A stretch of DNA of 64,000 nucleotides, from contig NW_019174011.1 in NCBI RefSeq assembly GCF_001642475.1, forward strand, positions 62,001 to 126,000. The letters run 5' to 3'. The notes below the pieces were generated by a model that had not been told where the DNA came from, made no database searches, and worked only from the letters and a program-made list of their open reading frames with translations. Below, piece after piece: positions 44,501 to 56,099 of the stretch. The stretch comes from Fonsecaea monophora (Eukaryota > Ascomycota > Eurotiomycetes > Chaetothyriales > Herpotrichiellaceae). Every line of letters begins with the position of its first letter. The stretch's first letter is position 1. Made by a program: the position numbers and the translations under genes.

Positions 44501-46464
44501 ATGAACCCAAGTACTCTGCAAATGTGACGAGTTGGTGCAGTGGTCGAGATCGAGACACGGGAAAGGCCACGACAGCCGGGGTTGGTCCACTCGCACAAAG
44601 GCCATATTTTATTTTCGCGCTTGGGGTGAGCTGGCGCCTTCAAAGCGTGTAGGAGGTAACAACAACGGAGAGGACAAGTCTGACAAACCACCTATCAATG
44701 ACAAGCATAGGTGAGCAGATCTTTCTAGCCCCATTGTCGTGTGGGAAGTGTACCCTGCCTTGCCGCGGTTGCATGCCAACTATTGCCCGAGGGAGAACTC
44801 TGTGGCTTCACTGAGAGCGGGTTACCCGTGAAGAGTACGAGTGGCTTGGCTGCAGGGCCCCAGTGCACCCATTGCGCAGAGATCGTGCAGGGAACTTCCG
44901 ATGTGCATGAGGGGATGGCACATGGTGCTCGGTGAGCCTGTGCTAATACGTGTAGTGTCTGATTTTGTCCTGTTTCCTTGTTTTTTCTCGCGCAGTCGAA
45001 ACCTTACCAGTTGCGGGGTTGGATCGTCTTGAAAGGTAACTTGTGATCTTGGAACAATAAAGTTGAGAGAGGAGCTTTGATTCGAGGAGGTCAACGATGG
45101 ATGGGATGTTGGCTCTTTGCAGGTGGACCTTGAGGGCCGAGAAGCCGCCGAAAGTTCTAGCCGTTCGAATCGAAATGGGCTGGTCTCAGTGATGGACAAG
45201 ATGAGTGATGAAATGTTTCCATGGCTCTTTCTGGATTGCCTCAGAGGCCACTGAAAACGGAAAATGGAATCGAGGCAGAGGAACGAATGGGAATGGAGAC
45301 GCAACTGGCGGTCTCTGCAAGCCCCAAAGGGAATCCTGATCAAGTAAAGATGCCAGGCGGACTTGACCGCTAGGCTGGCCACCGGCGTGGTTTGAAGGTC
45401 CAGCTCATTTCTGGCGTGCTGGAGTTGGTTGATTCAGAAGGGGAAAATTGGGGAAGGAAAATCGAAACAAGGTGCAGGAGGCGGCGTGGAGAAAGTCGGC
45501 CTCACTAGCCATGATGAGTTTAAGGTAGTTGGGTGGAGGATGGATGTGACGAAGATATTATTACATGAAGATGGGTGGATGGAACAATAATGGGATGAGA
45601 TGACAGCAGAGTCTGCACCTCTCTTTCAACACCCATGGTAAGTGGCCACTCCCCGAATCAGCCCCCCTTTTTGGCTTTTTCCTTAAACTATCTAGGTACA
45701 AACGAGTAGGTCTGTCCTCGTAGGGTAGCGCGTAGTTATCTTCAGCCCTGCTGATTGACGGGGTGTGCCCAGTACGAGTGACACAGTCATGGATGCTGGA
45801 AATGTCGCTCCGTCCAGGTGTGACGTGGATCATGCCTCAGATTAAACTGCTTCGATTGTGGAACCTGGAATATTTCTCGAAGCCTAGAAGACTCGCTGAC
45901 TGTCAGCCACAACGTCGAACGACGGGGGGCGGACCATGGTCCACGAGCATGGCCAACATGGGTTTGATTGTTTCCCAGGACCAAGGCTGTGGTTTGAGGT
46001 CCCCATCGCCCCTACAAGGTGACCAAATGATCCCGCGTATCCAGTTAAACCGGGTCAACCAAGGCTACGAGTACCACTGCCTACCTAGCTGGCTGCTCGT
46101 ACTCGGAGAGCCAAGCACCCCCACCCCAGGCGCCCACACCTGAAAGAAGTGGCCCTCGGCCCTTGACACATTTCCACGTGGCCTCCCTGAGCCAGGCTTC
46201 CAGGCTAGAAAGAGGGACCACCACCCTCTGATGCCTCCACTGCCGGTGCTTCCATCAGCTGCACAGCCTAGTACTATCCCGACGTAGTCTCAGGGCTTTT
46301 TCTTCTCTTCACACCATCACCTGAAGCTTGATGCTCGCCTAGGCTTAAGCTCCTTAGAAACTAGTCCCAAAATGCTAGGCTGGCAGGGTTCCATTGGTCT
46401 GAAGGGAAAATCCCCTCTCCTTAGTTCGTTTCATCTCGAGCCTGACGATCACCAACCTCGAACA
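41510..46464. other. Gene-poor tract, about 5 kb
   Basis: No open frame combines an ATG start, non-repetitive composition and a recognisable domain. The longest frames (41932-42468 plus strand, 42315-42803 and 44173-44691 minus) begin with TTG or GTG or look like translated non-coding DNA. No transposase, reverse transcriptase, long terminal repeat or tRNA was found. Confidence 0.5.
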
Positions 46465-47406
46465 TCATACGTGAAGTTTGAACTTTGAGGCGGAGTTATT
46501 CTGTCCTTGGACGGTGAATTGGCCATGCCACGTCTTCTGCCTTGCTCCTTCGTCGCCCCCTTCTCCCCAAGAGCGGTGAAGCCAATAGTCATTGGTCAAA
46601 GTTCGACACCGCCGCGAAGTCTGCGGCACAATAACCCGTGATTGAGGTTGCACAACAATCTCCTCTTGGCACATTTCATAGTACGAGCAAAAAGTACGTA
46701 CTGGACCTGTACGGAGTATTGTGTCGATGGCTTTGAGGAACTGCTCGTCCCAGATGGATGAACCATGGTTGGCCCTTTCGGCGGATGACTCCAGCGTATC
46801 AGAGGGACGGTCCCATGATATTTCCAGCCTGGGCGCCGGCGAGTGGCCGGTAGCCTTCTCGAATCTCAACCTTCTTGCCCGATCCCTCTTACGGTACCCT
46901 TGTCCCCCAACCCTGCATTCCAACCCCCGAGTCAGGCAAAAGAGGGTGCCCTTAGAAGCTTGGTGATGGTGGAGAGGGGGCAGTTCGTACGGCACGCCGG
47001 CATTGAAGCTTGGGCGGGCCAAAACCGAGCTACCAGATTGAGTGATATTGCGAGATCAATGGCCTTTGATTCTTCAGCATTCATGCCTCTGAGTGGCTCT
47101 AGCAGATAGGTAGTAACGGTCAAGGGCCTCTTGTCCACGTACTGACCTGAAGGATTTCGACCTTTTGGAGGCCTTGAATCTCTCCAACATGTCCGGGTAT
47201 CCGAAACCACCAATGTTTCCTATCCTGACGACGTTCGGCTGGAGGTAGATAACGTCTTGTTTGTACGACGCCCGCTTGGCCGGGAACGTTATAGTGCTGG
47301 TCTCGCACTCAAGCCGCACTGACTGCGATATGTGAGGAGTACTGCGAAGCTCCGAGGAGGTCAGCCTGTTGGCCGGAACGCGATGGATGTCATACCCAGT
47401 TCTTTG
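46465..47406 (-). pseudogene. Probable coding relic, unknown family
   Basis: Two open stretches in one reading frame, 47406-47074 and about 47055-46465, are broken by stops at 47074-47076 and near 47059. The first has no ATG, yet its translation reads like real protein: SVRLECETSTITFPAKRASY, then IYLQPNVVRIGNIGGFGYPD and MLERFKASKRSKSFRS. The second contains WDEQFLKAIDTILRTGPVRT. A third piece, in another frame between the two (ESKAIDLAISLNLVARFWPAQ), also looks coding, suggesting at least one frameshift. Alternatively this is an intact gene whose introns I failed to place. I do not recognise the family. Confidence 0.35.
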
Positions 47407-49719
47407 TCACGAGTCAAGCCAATAACAAATCGAGATGCTGTTAATCTCCGGAAAACCTGATCGTCGCAAGCACGCACACACACGTTGTTTCCCTTCCATT
47501 CTGTGGGGATAGTACGTGGTGCTAGTCATGGGTATCGAGGATGATCATTTACTGTTAGAAGAGGAGTGTCCGCTTGATAGTCTTTTGATGAAATATCAGT
47601 TGGTGGGCTGTATATCCACTGTCAATGGTGTTACCAAGATGCCCGTCGTCAGTGCCATCTTCATAACTTGACGGCCATTGGGTTGCTCTGCGTTCTGTTA
47701 CCTCAGGGTGGTTCTTGGCCTGGGTTGGACAAGAGATTACCACTGAATGTGGGATAGTGGTGGACCTCTACTCGTAGTTAGCAACTCGGGCAGCCGTATC
47801 ATTCCGGATGCTTCATGTGTCACCTTTGCGGTAGTGGTATACCTTACTGTATCATTCTATCGGTCATAGAAATCCGCATCAAAGACTTTTGCTTTAATTT
47901 GTTCCACCTCACACAAGACGCAGAGCGAACTTGCCTGACCCGCTTGAAAGGATGGACAATTTGTATCGTGGAGGTTGATCTATCTGCAAAAGGAAAAGCG
48001 GTCGGAAAGAATGCAGCCTGTGAATGGATCCAACAGCAGACAAAAGAAGACCATGTGCGCATGATTACTCGTATGCACTGCTAGGGGAGGAGGGAGAGGG
48101 GGCGGTGTCTTGCAATCATCCTCAAACCGTCCATCACGGCTGACAATAACGGTAGATTGTATGGAGAATACGGTGAGTAAGGCTCTGACATGGCATATTT
48201 AGTGATGAGTTGGTGGTCTCAGAGATGCAAGTTTGAATGTGACAGTTCTTCACGAAGACAAGACAGCTGTCAAACAGAGACGCCGAGAACTTGCTTGGTG
48301 GTTGACATTCGGCACACATGAGGGGGTAAGGACGACCGGATCTTTGGGGGCTAGAAGTGATGGATTCGTTCCCTCCTAGGCATGTTACTGCACCCCGGAC
48401 CTACTTCTACACAGTACAAAATGTCACTCATATGTACTCGTGGCTGCTTGTCGGGGTTGGGCCGGTGCCTAATGTTAATGACTAGTTTATGCCTACTGTA
48501 TGCTGCACCTGTAGAGCTCGTGGGTAGATGCCAGCCTGGCGCCCTTGATCTGGGGAGATGCCTGCTGAGGACTCAATCATGCGATTCTTACTGGCATTGG
48601 CCCGAAGCCACGTTGTTGGGATGCAGAATTATGCTTAGCATTTGGCCCATGTCCATTGTCCAGATAATCGCACCAGTCACTGTCTTTCACCTCCTCTTGA
48701 CCGTCCCTCCGTACATCTAATTCTCGATCCAATTCAATCCTCTCCTCTGTCCTCCACTTTGAATTAAATCTACTATCTTGAATAAGAATCCAGTCTTACC
48801 ATTGACTACATCCGTCGTCGTATCATCGTCCCCAGTTAAGTACGATCTCCGGCAGATCGCCCGTTACGTTACTTTTACCAAACGCAAACAGGAAGCGAAA
48901 AAAAGGGAGAGGGAGAGAAAGAGAGGAGAAGGAGAAGGGGGAAAAAAGACGAGAGAACCCTGACCGCGCCTCCATCATTCTCGCCACCTCATCAAAATTG
49001 AACTCCTATTGTCCATCTTCCATCTTCATCTCAGATTTGACCCAGCCCTGGTTCAGACAATACTCAGACAAGCTGCCCTACCAGCGATACTTGTTTCGAT
49101 CGTGGCTCCAGCAGCAGCAGCTCGTTTCGACAGGATTTGAGCACTAGCTTTCCCCCTTTGGAGGGCCTTTTGAGGATACCCTTGAAGTTTCCAGGCTGTC
49201 GAAGATCACTTCCAGTTCAACATCCTTCCCAAGGTTGTCCGGCGTCCTCGCCAAATCGTGCGCCTAACTCGATCTGCCCTCCCTCGCCCTGTCAGCACGC
49301 TCCTGGGCGGGCCAGGCTCAGCACACCCTTCCGGAGGACACAAGACACACTGGGTAGTGGGCAACGGGGTCGTAAGTGGCCCGGAACGAACTCTTCTCGA
49401 ATAATTACATCCTTATCCACTTTCAACCCTGGTGACCCTAACTCAACTCAACACCCCCCTGCCAGGGCCACCGAGCCCAGGACCTTGCTTAGCCTGCGGC
49501 TTAAGTGGCTCCACTATCCTCGTGGTCTCGTGGTGAGCAATCCCGGCTTCTTCGTGGGTCGTGGGTTACGCCCCAGTGGTGTTTCTGCCACACTACTACC
49601 GTCGACCGCCAGTCCTGCTCCTCTGGCGGCCCTCTGAAATCGCCCAGTACGAGTGCGATGCTGTGCGGAACCTGTCCAAATCCTGAGCATCTTTACCCGC
49701 ATGATTTCCAGTCTTCTCC
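47407..49719. other. Intergenic and leader of the RGS gene
   Basis: No gene is seen. The right part is probably a long 5' leader of the FlbA-like gene. It holds a purine-rich tract (48889-48957) and short upstream ORFs. Confidence 0.5.
48889..48957. repeat. Purine-rich (GA/A) tract
   Basis: About 70 bases almost entirely A and G on the plus strand, 760 bp upstream of the FlbA-like start. Confidence 0.85.
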
Positions 49720-49759
49720 ATGCCCGAGCCAACGGATGTGTCAGTGGACGACTCCATGA
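49658..49759 (+). promoter_or_regulatory. uORF overlapping the FlbA-like start
   Basis: ATG at 49658 opens a 33-codon frame ending at TGA 49757-49759, beyond the main ATG at 49720 and in another frame. A second out-of-frame ATG lies at 49701. If both are in the mRNA, translation of the RGS protein needs leaky scanning or a downstream transcription start. Confidence 0.45.
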
Positions 49760-51837
49760 CTTCGGCGCCTGTTCCAAATTTACCTGCCCAAGTCGTTTCG
49801 CCTGATATCGCCCACGATTCCTCTTCCACTTCGAATTCGCTTCGTACAGACTCTACTCGCCCACCTCACCACCACCACTCAAGTTCAACCAGTCTTGCCC
49901 AGGCCAAAAGCAGAAGGTCGCTGGCATCTCTGGCACGCGAGAAAACATCTAACGCCTTTGCAAATCTGGCCTCCCTGGGCACAAGTTCCACACCAAGTTT
50001 GCGCTCGGCAACCTCGTCGGGAAGCCTATCTAAACATTCCGCCTCTGTCAACCACACACGACCAACTCTTCCACGGTCACCAACTTCGCCAGAAGTGCAC
50101 GCCGCCGCACAGTCCCGGAGAACGAGCGGAATCCCCCTTCCAATTCAAGATTCGAGAAACAGCACCACGGTCCCATCAATGCCGAACCCGGACAGGAAAG
50201 ATGGGAAAATGCATCAGACGTCTTCCAAGATATTGCGCATGACCGACGATGAGAGACCCTTCACCCGAGACTTCCAAGACCTATTCGCCACTCTCATTAC
50301 TAGCCTGCCACTCACTCCCCATCGAGTCAGGTTCTCGAGGGTCGAGGAGACGTTTCTATCAGAAGAGGCCATCACGAATCTCGGCTCACTGAAGTTTTCT
50401 CAATCTAACCGCATCCCCGACCCAAAGAACTCATCAAGATGGGTCGTCACGACCACGACGACAACATTTTCCATGGCCAGGGACATGGCTCGCTCAGTGT
50501 GCCAACGATTTGTTGATGCACGGCTGATCGAGTCTGCCGAGTCCAAAGGGAACACCATCTTTGTGACCAAGGGTGGCGTGTGGCAACTGACGCCAAAGGG
50601 ATCCGCTACCCTACATCGCTTCTGCAGTCGAAACGGAATAAATGCACGTCACATTGAACCCATACTACGGCGAAATCAGATGCAGATGGTATCCTTGGAA
50701 AGGGACCCAGCCACCGACAAACTTGTACAGGACAGGCCGACGATCGAGATCATATTCCGCCGATTTATGGGCTCAGAAGGCCCCAACCTCAAGAGCTCTA
50801 CATCCTTGTCAGACTCTGACTCCGTCTCCGAGTATGCCTCTGGACTTGTGGGTGTCAAGATGGCCAAGGAACGAAGAGTGTTGGACAAACTTGTAAACAA
50901 CAGCTTCACTGGTAAAGCCGCTTCCGACTGGTTACTCGATTGCTGCACCACCATCGACCGCAGAGAAACCTACGAAATGGCAGAATTGTTTGTGAAGTGG
51001 CAGTTGATGGCACCAGTTGTGGAGGACCGAGCATATATTCGATTGAACCCAATGGCCACGTACTTCCAACCTACCAAGCATGCAATTTACACGATCACGG
51101 AACGGGGACAACGGGTCTGCGGCTGGCTTGCACGGCCTGCGAGCATTGACAGTGAAGATAGTCGAGACACAAAGGATCCTAAGAGTCGACTTGCAAAGGA
51201 CTCCAACGTCAGCCGATTGAACGTGATCCTGCAAGACGCCGCCCTGCGACTGCTCTTCAAAGAGTTTCTTAGGCAGTCACTCTGCGAGGAGAATTTGCAG
51301 TTTTACTTCGACGTGTCGGACTTTACCACCAATTACCGAAATCTTGAGAAGTCTGGAAAGCTAGAACGACCCGAGGCTGTCAGGGAGACCCTCGCTGCGG
51401 CATATGGTAAGTCAATCGAAGATTCTTGCTCACAAAACTCCTGAGGCTGATCGGTCTAGGTCTCTATAACTCATTTCTTGCGTCCGGTGCCCCCTCAGAG
51501 CTGAACATCGACCACTCCCTCCGGAATCGTCTCGACTCACGAATGATTCGCACCAACGCCGATGATGAATCCATGCGTGAGAGTCTAGATGAAGTTGTGG
51601 ATTTGTTTGAGCTTGCCCAAAGCGCCGTCTTTAAACTGATGGCTAGCGTGAGTTTTTACTGCATTTCCTCCTAGAATTCACGTTGACCTAATGTCGCAGG
51701 ACTCTGTCCCAAAATTCCTCCGAGATCCTAGGCACGCTGCGGTCCTTCGAGATCACGAAATCGACTTAATCGGCTCGAACCGAGCAATGTCACCCGCACC
51801 TGACCGAACCGTCAGTCGGTCGAATACACGATCATAA
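49720..51837 (+). CDS. flbA: FlbA/Sst2-type regulator of G-protein signalling, three exons
   Basis: 670-aa RGS protein. It accelerates GTP hydrolysis by a G-alpha subunit; Aspergillus FlbA antagonises FadA to stop vegetative growth and allow conidiation, and yeast Sst2 damps pheromone signalling. Exons: 49720-51406, 51460-51647, 51700-51837. Introns are 53 nt (GTAAGT...TCTAG) and 52 nt (GTGAGT...CGCAG). Domains: Ser/Pro-rich leader to about 175; first DEP-like domain about 180-305; second DEP about 337-465 (FTGKAASDWLLDCCTTIDRRE); RGS box about 495-645, interrupted by both introns (LLFKEFLRQSLCEENLQFYF...AYGLYNSFLASGAPSELNID). The last exon gives DSVPKFLRDPRHAAVLRDHE, the typical FlbA tail. 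Overlapping upstream ORFs suggest translational control. Confidence 0.94.
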
Positions 51838-53180
51838 TCCGTCTTCTTGATCAAGTCTTTACCAACGACGACTTCGAATCAGACCCGTCTTAATGGTCTT
51901 GGCTGTTTCAGCGATAACATTTTACAAGACCACATTCTAATGTGATGAATATACGAATGCAGAATCTGTGGTACGGATTCGTTGTACAAAACTGTCATTT
52001 CACCATTGCGGGCAAAGCTGGGTGACTTGCACGAGCATGTCATGAGTCTCGCGATTTGTCTTATTGCGAGAATAGAATGATTCCATTTCGGCAGTGTACT
52101 GCCATATCTGTTGCATACCATCACGTACAGGTTCTGCATAGCGTGGTCGGAGAGGTGGTTGTGTGTTCTTTTTCTTACAACTGGGCATAGCTTTAGGGGC
52201 GCGAGCATTCCATTCTGCATTTGCATTGGAAAGATACCCCTGTGGAGGACGCAAATAAAGAGTGGATAGGGACGAAGGGACGAAGGGACGAGGCATCAGG
52301 GGGGATGGCGGATATCGCAGACGATGGCTGGGGCAAGACGAGCAATGCGTTGGTCGCTGGGGGGCAAATGGTGTGGGACGTGGATAGCTGTATTGGAAAC
52401 AACAATGAGATGGACTGATCTTTCAAGATATTGCAGAATATGAACAGCTGTCCAACTACACTCTCGAGGTAGTTCTCGAGATCTCTCAAAAGCAGCATTC
52501 TGTCTGCCTCTTACATCAACGAGGTGGTCAACGTTGGCGAAGTGACCGACTGCGCTTCCTCTCAACGCTCCACCTGTGCTCGGTACGAGTATGTCGCTCC
52601 ATGACCGGACGAAGACATCGCCTTTTCGGACAAGGACTCCGTAAAGAGCACATAGGCTATGCCGTCCGCCCTAATTTCGTCCACCCCTGTCCGGTCACTC
52701 TCCTGAACTGGAAATTTTCCAGAAGGGAGATTCGAAGGGGAAAGTGAGATGACCGAGTTCCAAGATCCTAGTATTTCCTGCAGTTCGACGTCCAGTTGAT
52801 GACACGCTGACCGGCCAAGATGCATAGCGCATGTAACATGGGTCGGACAAAGCAATGTTAGCAACGATTTGACAACAAATACAGCAGTCTTTGGGACAAG
52901 ACAGATGGAAGTGGCTTGCGTCGTGCATGTAATATGATCCATTGGCAAAGACGCTGAAGGCCGTGGGAAAAAGGGGGAAAGGCCCGTGCGTGCCGGACAT
53001 GACGGAAAAATCATAATCCGTGACTCAGCGGGCATCCTGTCTTTTACCACTCTTGGAAAGGCCCAAATGGGGACTGACAGTCCTGCACGCAACCCTCTAC
53101 GACAACATTAGTCGCGCACACGGCGATGCCGTATCGACCTAGACAATAGCACTGATCCCTGTTGAACACTAGTTGAAGAG
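51838..53180. other. Intergenic, no gene seen
   Basis: Between the FlbA-like gene and CDC73, both rightward. A minus-strand frame at 52562-53092 is open but lacks a recognisable domain. A 9-bp GACGAAGG direct duplication is seen near 52270. Confidence 0.5.
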
Positions 53181-54568
53181 ATGGCCTCCTCAGATGCGCT
53201 GCAACTGTTGCGGTCCTCAATTGCAGCCTCCAAACCCCCAACCCTCACAAAGACCTCAGATCCTGCCACCGCTGAAGCAAACCAAACAGATTCGTTAGTC
53301 GAGGCGACACACCTCTACTTCACACACCCCGCCTCACAATGCCTCCCTCTAGACACGAAGACGCGGTTTACGTCGCAGAATCCGGACACTGCCCAAGTTG
53401 ATCTACGCAGCATCTTCTTCGCCTGGCAGCAGAAGGATGTTCCAGTGCCCGAGTACATTGCTCGCGCAGCCGAGCTCGACAAGGAGTTACCCGAAGGCCA
53501 CAAAGTGCGAAATCTGATTTTCGTTGAGCGCTTGGACCTGATCACCTGGCTTGAAGGCGCCTCGGAAGAGTCGGAATACATCAAGCCCATTGAAGGCGCG
53601 GCTGCTCTGGGAGATGCGGTCAACAGGGCAGCCGATGTTGCTGGTGGTGCGGCTGTGCCTACAGTCAGTGGCTCTGGGGTCGGTGTTACACAAACCGCTG
53701 GTGGCAGACCTGTCAAGGTGATCGATGCCCGGCTGCAGGCAATCTACAATGGTGAACGAAGGATGGGCGATCACAACACAGTGTTGCGCGGGATCAAACC
53801 CACGGTATACATCATCTCACCCACGTACCAATATCCATGTGCTAACTCTTTTGACAGGACTTCTCACATGTCCGTAAGCATGCAGAAACCTTCCTTGGGC
53901 GACGAAAAGGTCTCCCTTCATCTTCACGACCAGGTAGTCTTCCAGCAAAACCAGCTCAACTGGCCGCTCGACCTGCCGCAAACTCGTCCAAACCACTTGC
54001 ATCGGCCGTGTCCTCGAAACGATCCGACCCGATCATCCTCCTCTCTCCATCTGCATCGTCTTTGCTCCGGATGTCTAACATCAAAACATTTCTCGATACT
54101 GGCCTGTATGTGCCCCCGGACCATCCCACCCTGTCTACCCAAACCACGGCCAATCTGCTGCACATCACCCGCACAATGCATTCTTTGAGCGAGAAACCGT
54201 ATCGCTTCATCCTCGTCGATTCTCCCGAACACTTCAAGCCAGATTACTGGTCCCGGGTCGTTGCTGTCTTTACCACCGGTCAGATCTGGCAATTCCGAGG
54301 CTACAAATGGCGAGAACCACAGGAGTTGTTTGGTCACGTCCTTGGTATTTATGTCGGAGAGAAGGGTCTACCCATCCCGGCTGAGGTCAAAGGGTGGGGA
54401 TCTAGCGTCAAAACTTTTGCTGTCGAAAGGTGGGATGAAAGAGCACACGGGCAAAATGTTGAGCAAGAAACGAGGATGTCACGACGGTGGAGGGATAGAG
54501 AGACTGTTGAGGAGGTGTGGAGGTCCATCGAGGGATACATGAGAGGCAGGGGTGAATGGAAGCGATGA
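53181..54568 (+). CDS. CDC73: Cdc73, Paf1 complex subunit, two exons
   Basis: 444-aa nuclear protein, orthologue of human parafibromin. It belongs to the Paf1 complex, which travels with RNA polymerase II and supports histone H2B ubiquitylation, H3K4 methylation and 3' processing. Exon 1 is 53181-53804, the intron 53805-53857 (53 nt, with a GCTAAC branch site and GACAG acceptor), exon 2 53858-54568. The join reads RGIKPT-DFSHVRKHAETFLGRRKG in phase 0. The conserved stretch RLQAIYNGERRMGDHNTVLRGIKPT precedes the intron. The C-terminal GTPase-fold domain (about residues 264-430) includes DPIILLSPSASSLLRMSNIK, FILVDSPEHFKPDYWSRVVAVFTTG and WQFRGYKW. The N-terminal domain (DPLxxLR-like start through FVERLDLITWLEG) is also intact. 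Length is normal. Confidence 0.95.
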
Positions 54569-56099
54569 ATCGTCACATGTGCTGTCAAAGGCTGGATGAT
54601 CGATTGGTGATCCTTCGGAGAGCCTTCCAACTACTGGATTCAAGCGAAACGCCTCCTTTGCGACAATGTCGATGGGATACTGTGGCCTGTCCGTTCTTCT
54701 CTGTGGGAGCCACTCACATGCGCGCGCGCAAAGTGCGTTTGAAGAAAAGGCCGCCCGTGAGACTTACAGCTGAGCGAAAACCAAGGCACCGCGCAAGCCG
54801 ACCATGAAATGGCTGCATGTGGTACCTGGCTAGGGAATCTCGTTGAACACGAACAAATTAATTGCGAGATTCGTGGTACCTGTCCCCGCCATTTCCTGGC
54901 GACACTCGATTCATCCTTGGCTCACTTCGAGCATAGCAATCTCAAGTCAACGTTGGATGATACAACTGACTACCTGGTATTGGGTAGGCAAGCAGAGTCA
55001 ACTTGGCTCAGTTTAGGAGGGTCTAAGCCACCAAAAGTGGCCCACGGGTTTGGCAACCAAAGACTCGGCCGCGGCGTTGTTTCGCGGAATGCATGTCCCG
55101 CTGGTGTCTGCGTCGACGACGACGACGATGAAGCAGACGAAGCACTGAGGAGCGTTTGCAACGGGTGCAAGCGTGTGTGTGGCTTTTTTTTTCTTCTTTT
55201 TCTTGGAGGAAGATAGAGATAGACACATATCCACACACACCCAGAGAGGCCTCCTAAAAGTTGTCAAAGGACGTCTCCCACAGACACAGAGAAGACAGAA
55301 GGTATAAAGAGCCAGCCAGCTATCCCCAGTGTTAGTATTGTCTTTTCCACCCAGGCTACACCGTTGTGTGTCCTACCTACGTACCTACCTACCTTACCTA
55401 CGTGGGCAGCATTCTTGACACGAACGCTGCCTATACTCGGCTCTTACTACATCCATACGTATGTAGTTCGGAATTCTTTTCCCCTATTAACTTTTCTTCT
55501 CCTGGCCTGTTGGCTGGCTCTTCTTCCCCCATCTTGAGCTTCTTTTTCGCTTCGCTCCACTTCGGCATCAACTTTGCGTTACCCTTCCTTCACCTACATA
55601 TGTACGTGCGTACTACGCAGTTACTGTATATGTATACAATACGTATGCGTATGTATGTACGTATGTATACACGGCCGTAAACCTCCCAGTTCCCGGTTTA
55701 TCAGCTCTGATCACCTCCAAATGAGATAAAACCGGGTTGTGGCAAGTATATCCCTTTTAGGGGTATTTTGGGACTGAGAAGACAAACAGATAGATAGCCA
55801 CTCAGAAAGGTTCGAGGTTCATGGCTCACGTTTCTCGGTTAACCGGGTGGACATGTAGTATATATACTGATAGACAGGCAATGTATAAACACAATATTCA
55901 CAATGAACCTCCAAAGTCCCAAATTCCTCATTTCTCTGCCGAGTACATACTATATATCAACGAGGTTCCTCTCCTTAACCACAGCGCGGGACTGTTGATG
56001 ACCCCCCGTCCTTCTCCATATAGGTCAAATCACAGAGCCTTTCCATTCCCAAGGACATCGACAAACTCTTTTGCAGGCACGAAGAGAAAAACCCTCTCG
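54569..56099. other. Convergent intergenic region
   Basis: Between the 3' ends of CDC73 and the deaminase-like gene. It holds TACCTACGTACC-type repeats near 55375-55400, alternating TATG/TACG repeats at 55600-55675, a CGACGACGA run near 55112, and a hairpin at 55692-55736. No gene is recognised. Confidence 0.5.
55692..55736. repeat. Imperfect hairpin CCCGGTTTATC / GATAAAACCGGG
   Basis: Arms of 11 and 12 nt (55692-55702 and 55725-55736) pair with a single bulged A. It lies about 360 bp beyond the stop of the deaminase-like gene. It may be part of a 3' UTR; function unknown. Confidence 0.5.

Noticed and set aside
44530..44600. A-box-like TTGGTGCAGTGG with a possible B-box 50 bases on
   Set aside because: The downstream GGGGTTGGTCC is not a B-box and no cloverleaf forms.
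44822..45382. 186-codon minus-strand ORF
   Set aside because: No recognisable domain and no supporting splice or context evidence.
49514..49580. tRNA-like string (GTGGTCTCGTGGTGAGCA followed by GTGGGTTACGCCCC)
   Set aside because: The D-arm resembles a tRNA, but the T-loop lacks TTCGA and the acceptor arms do not pair. At most it is a decayed fragment.
49137..49637. 166-codon ORF upstream of the FlbA-like gene
   Set aside because: It begins with TTG, is Pro/Ser-rich and lies in the presumed leader.
52562..53092. 176-codon minus-strand ORF upstream of CDC73
   Set aside because: No domain, and it overlaps the likely CDC73 promoter.
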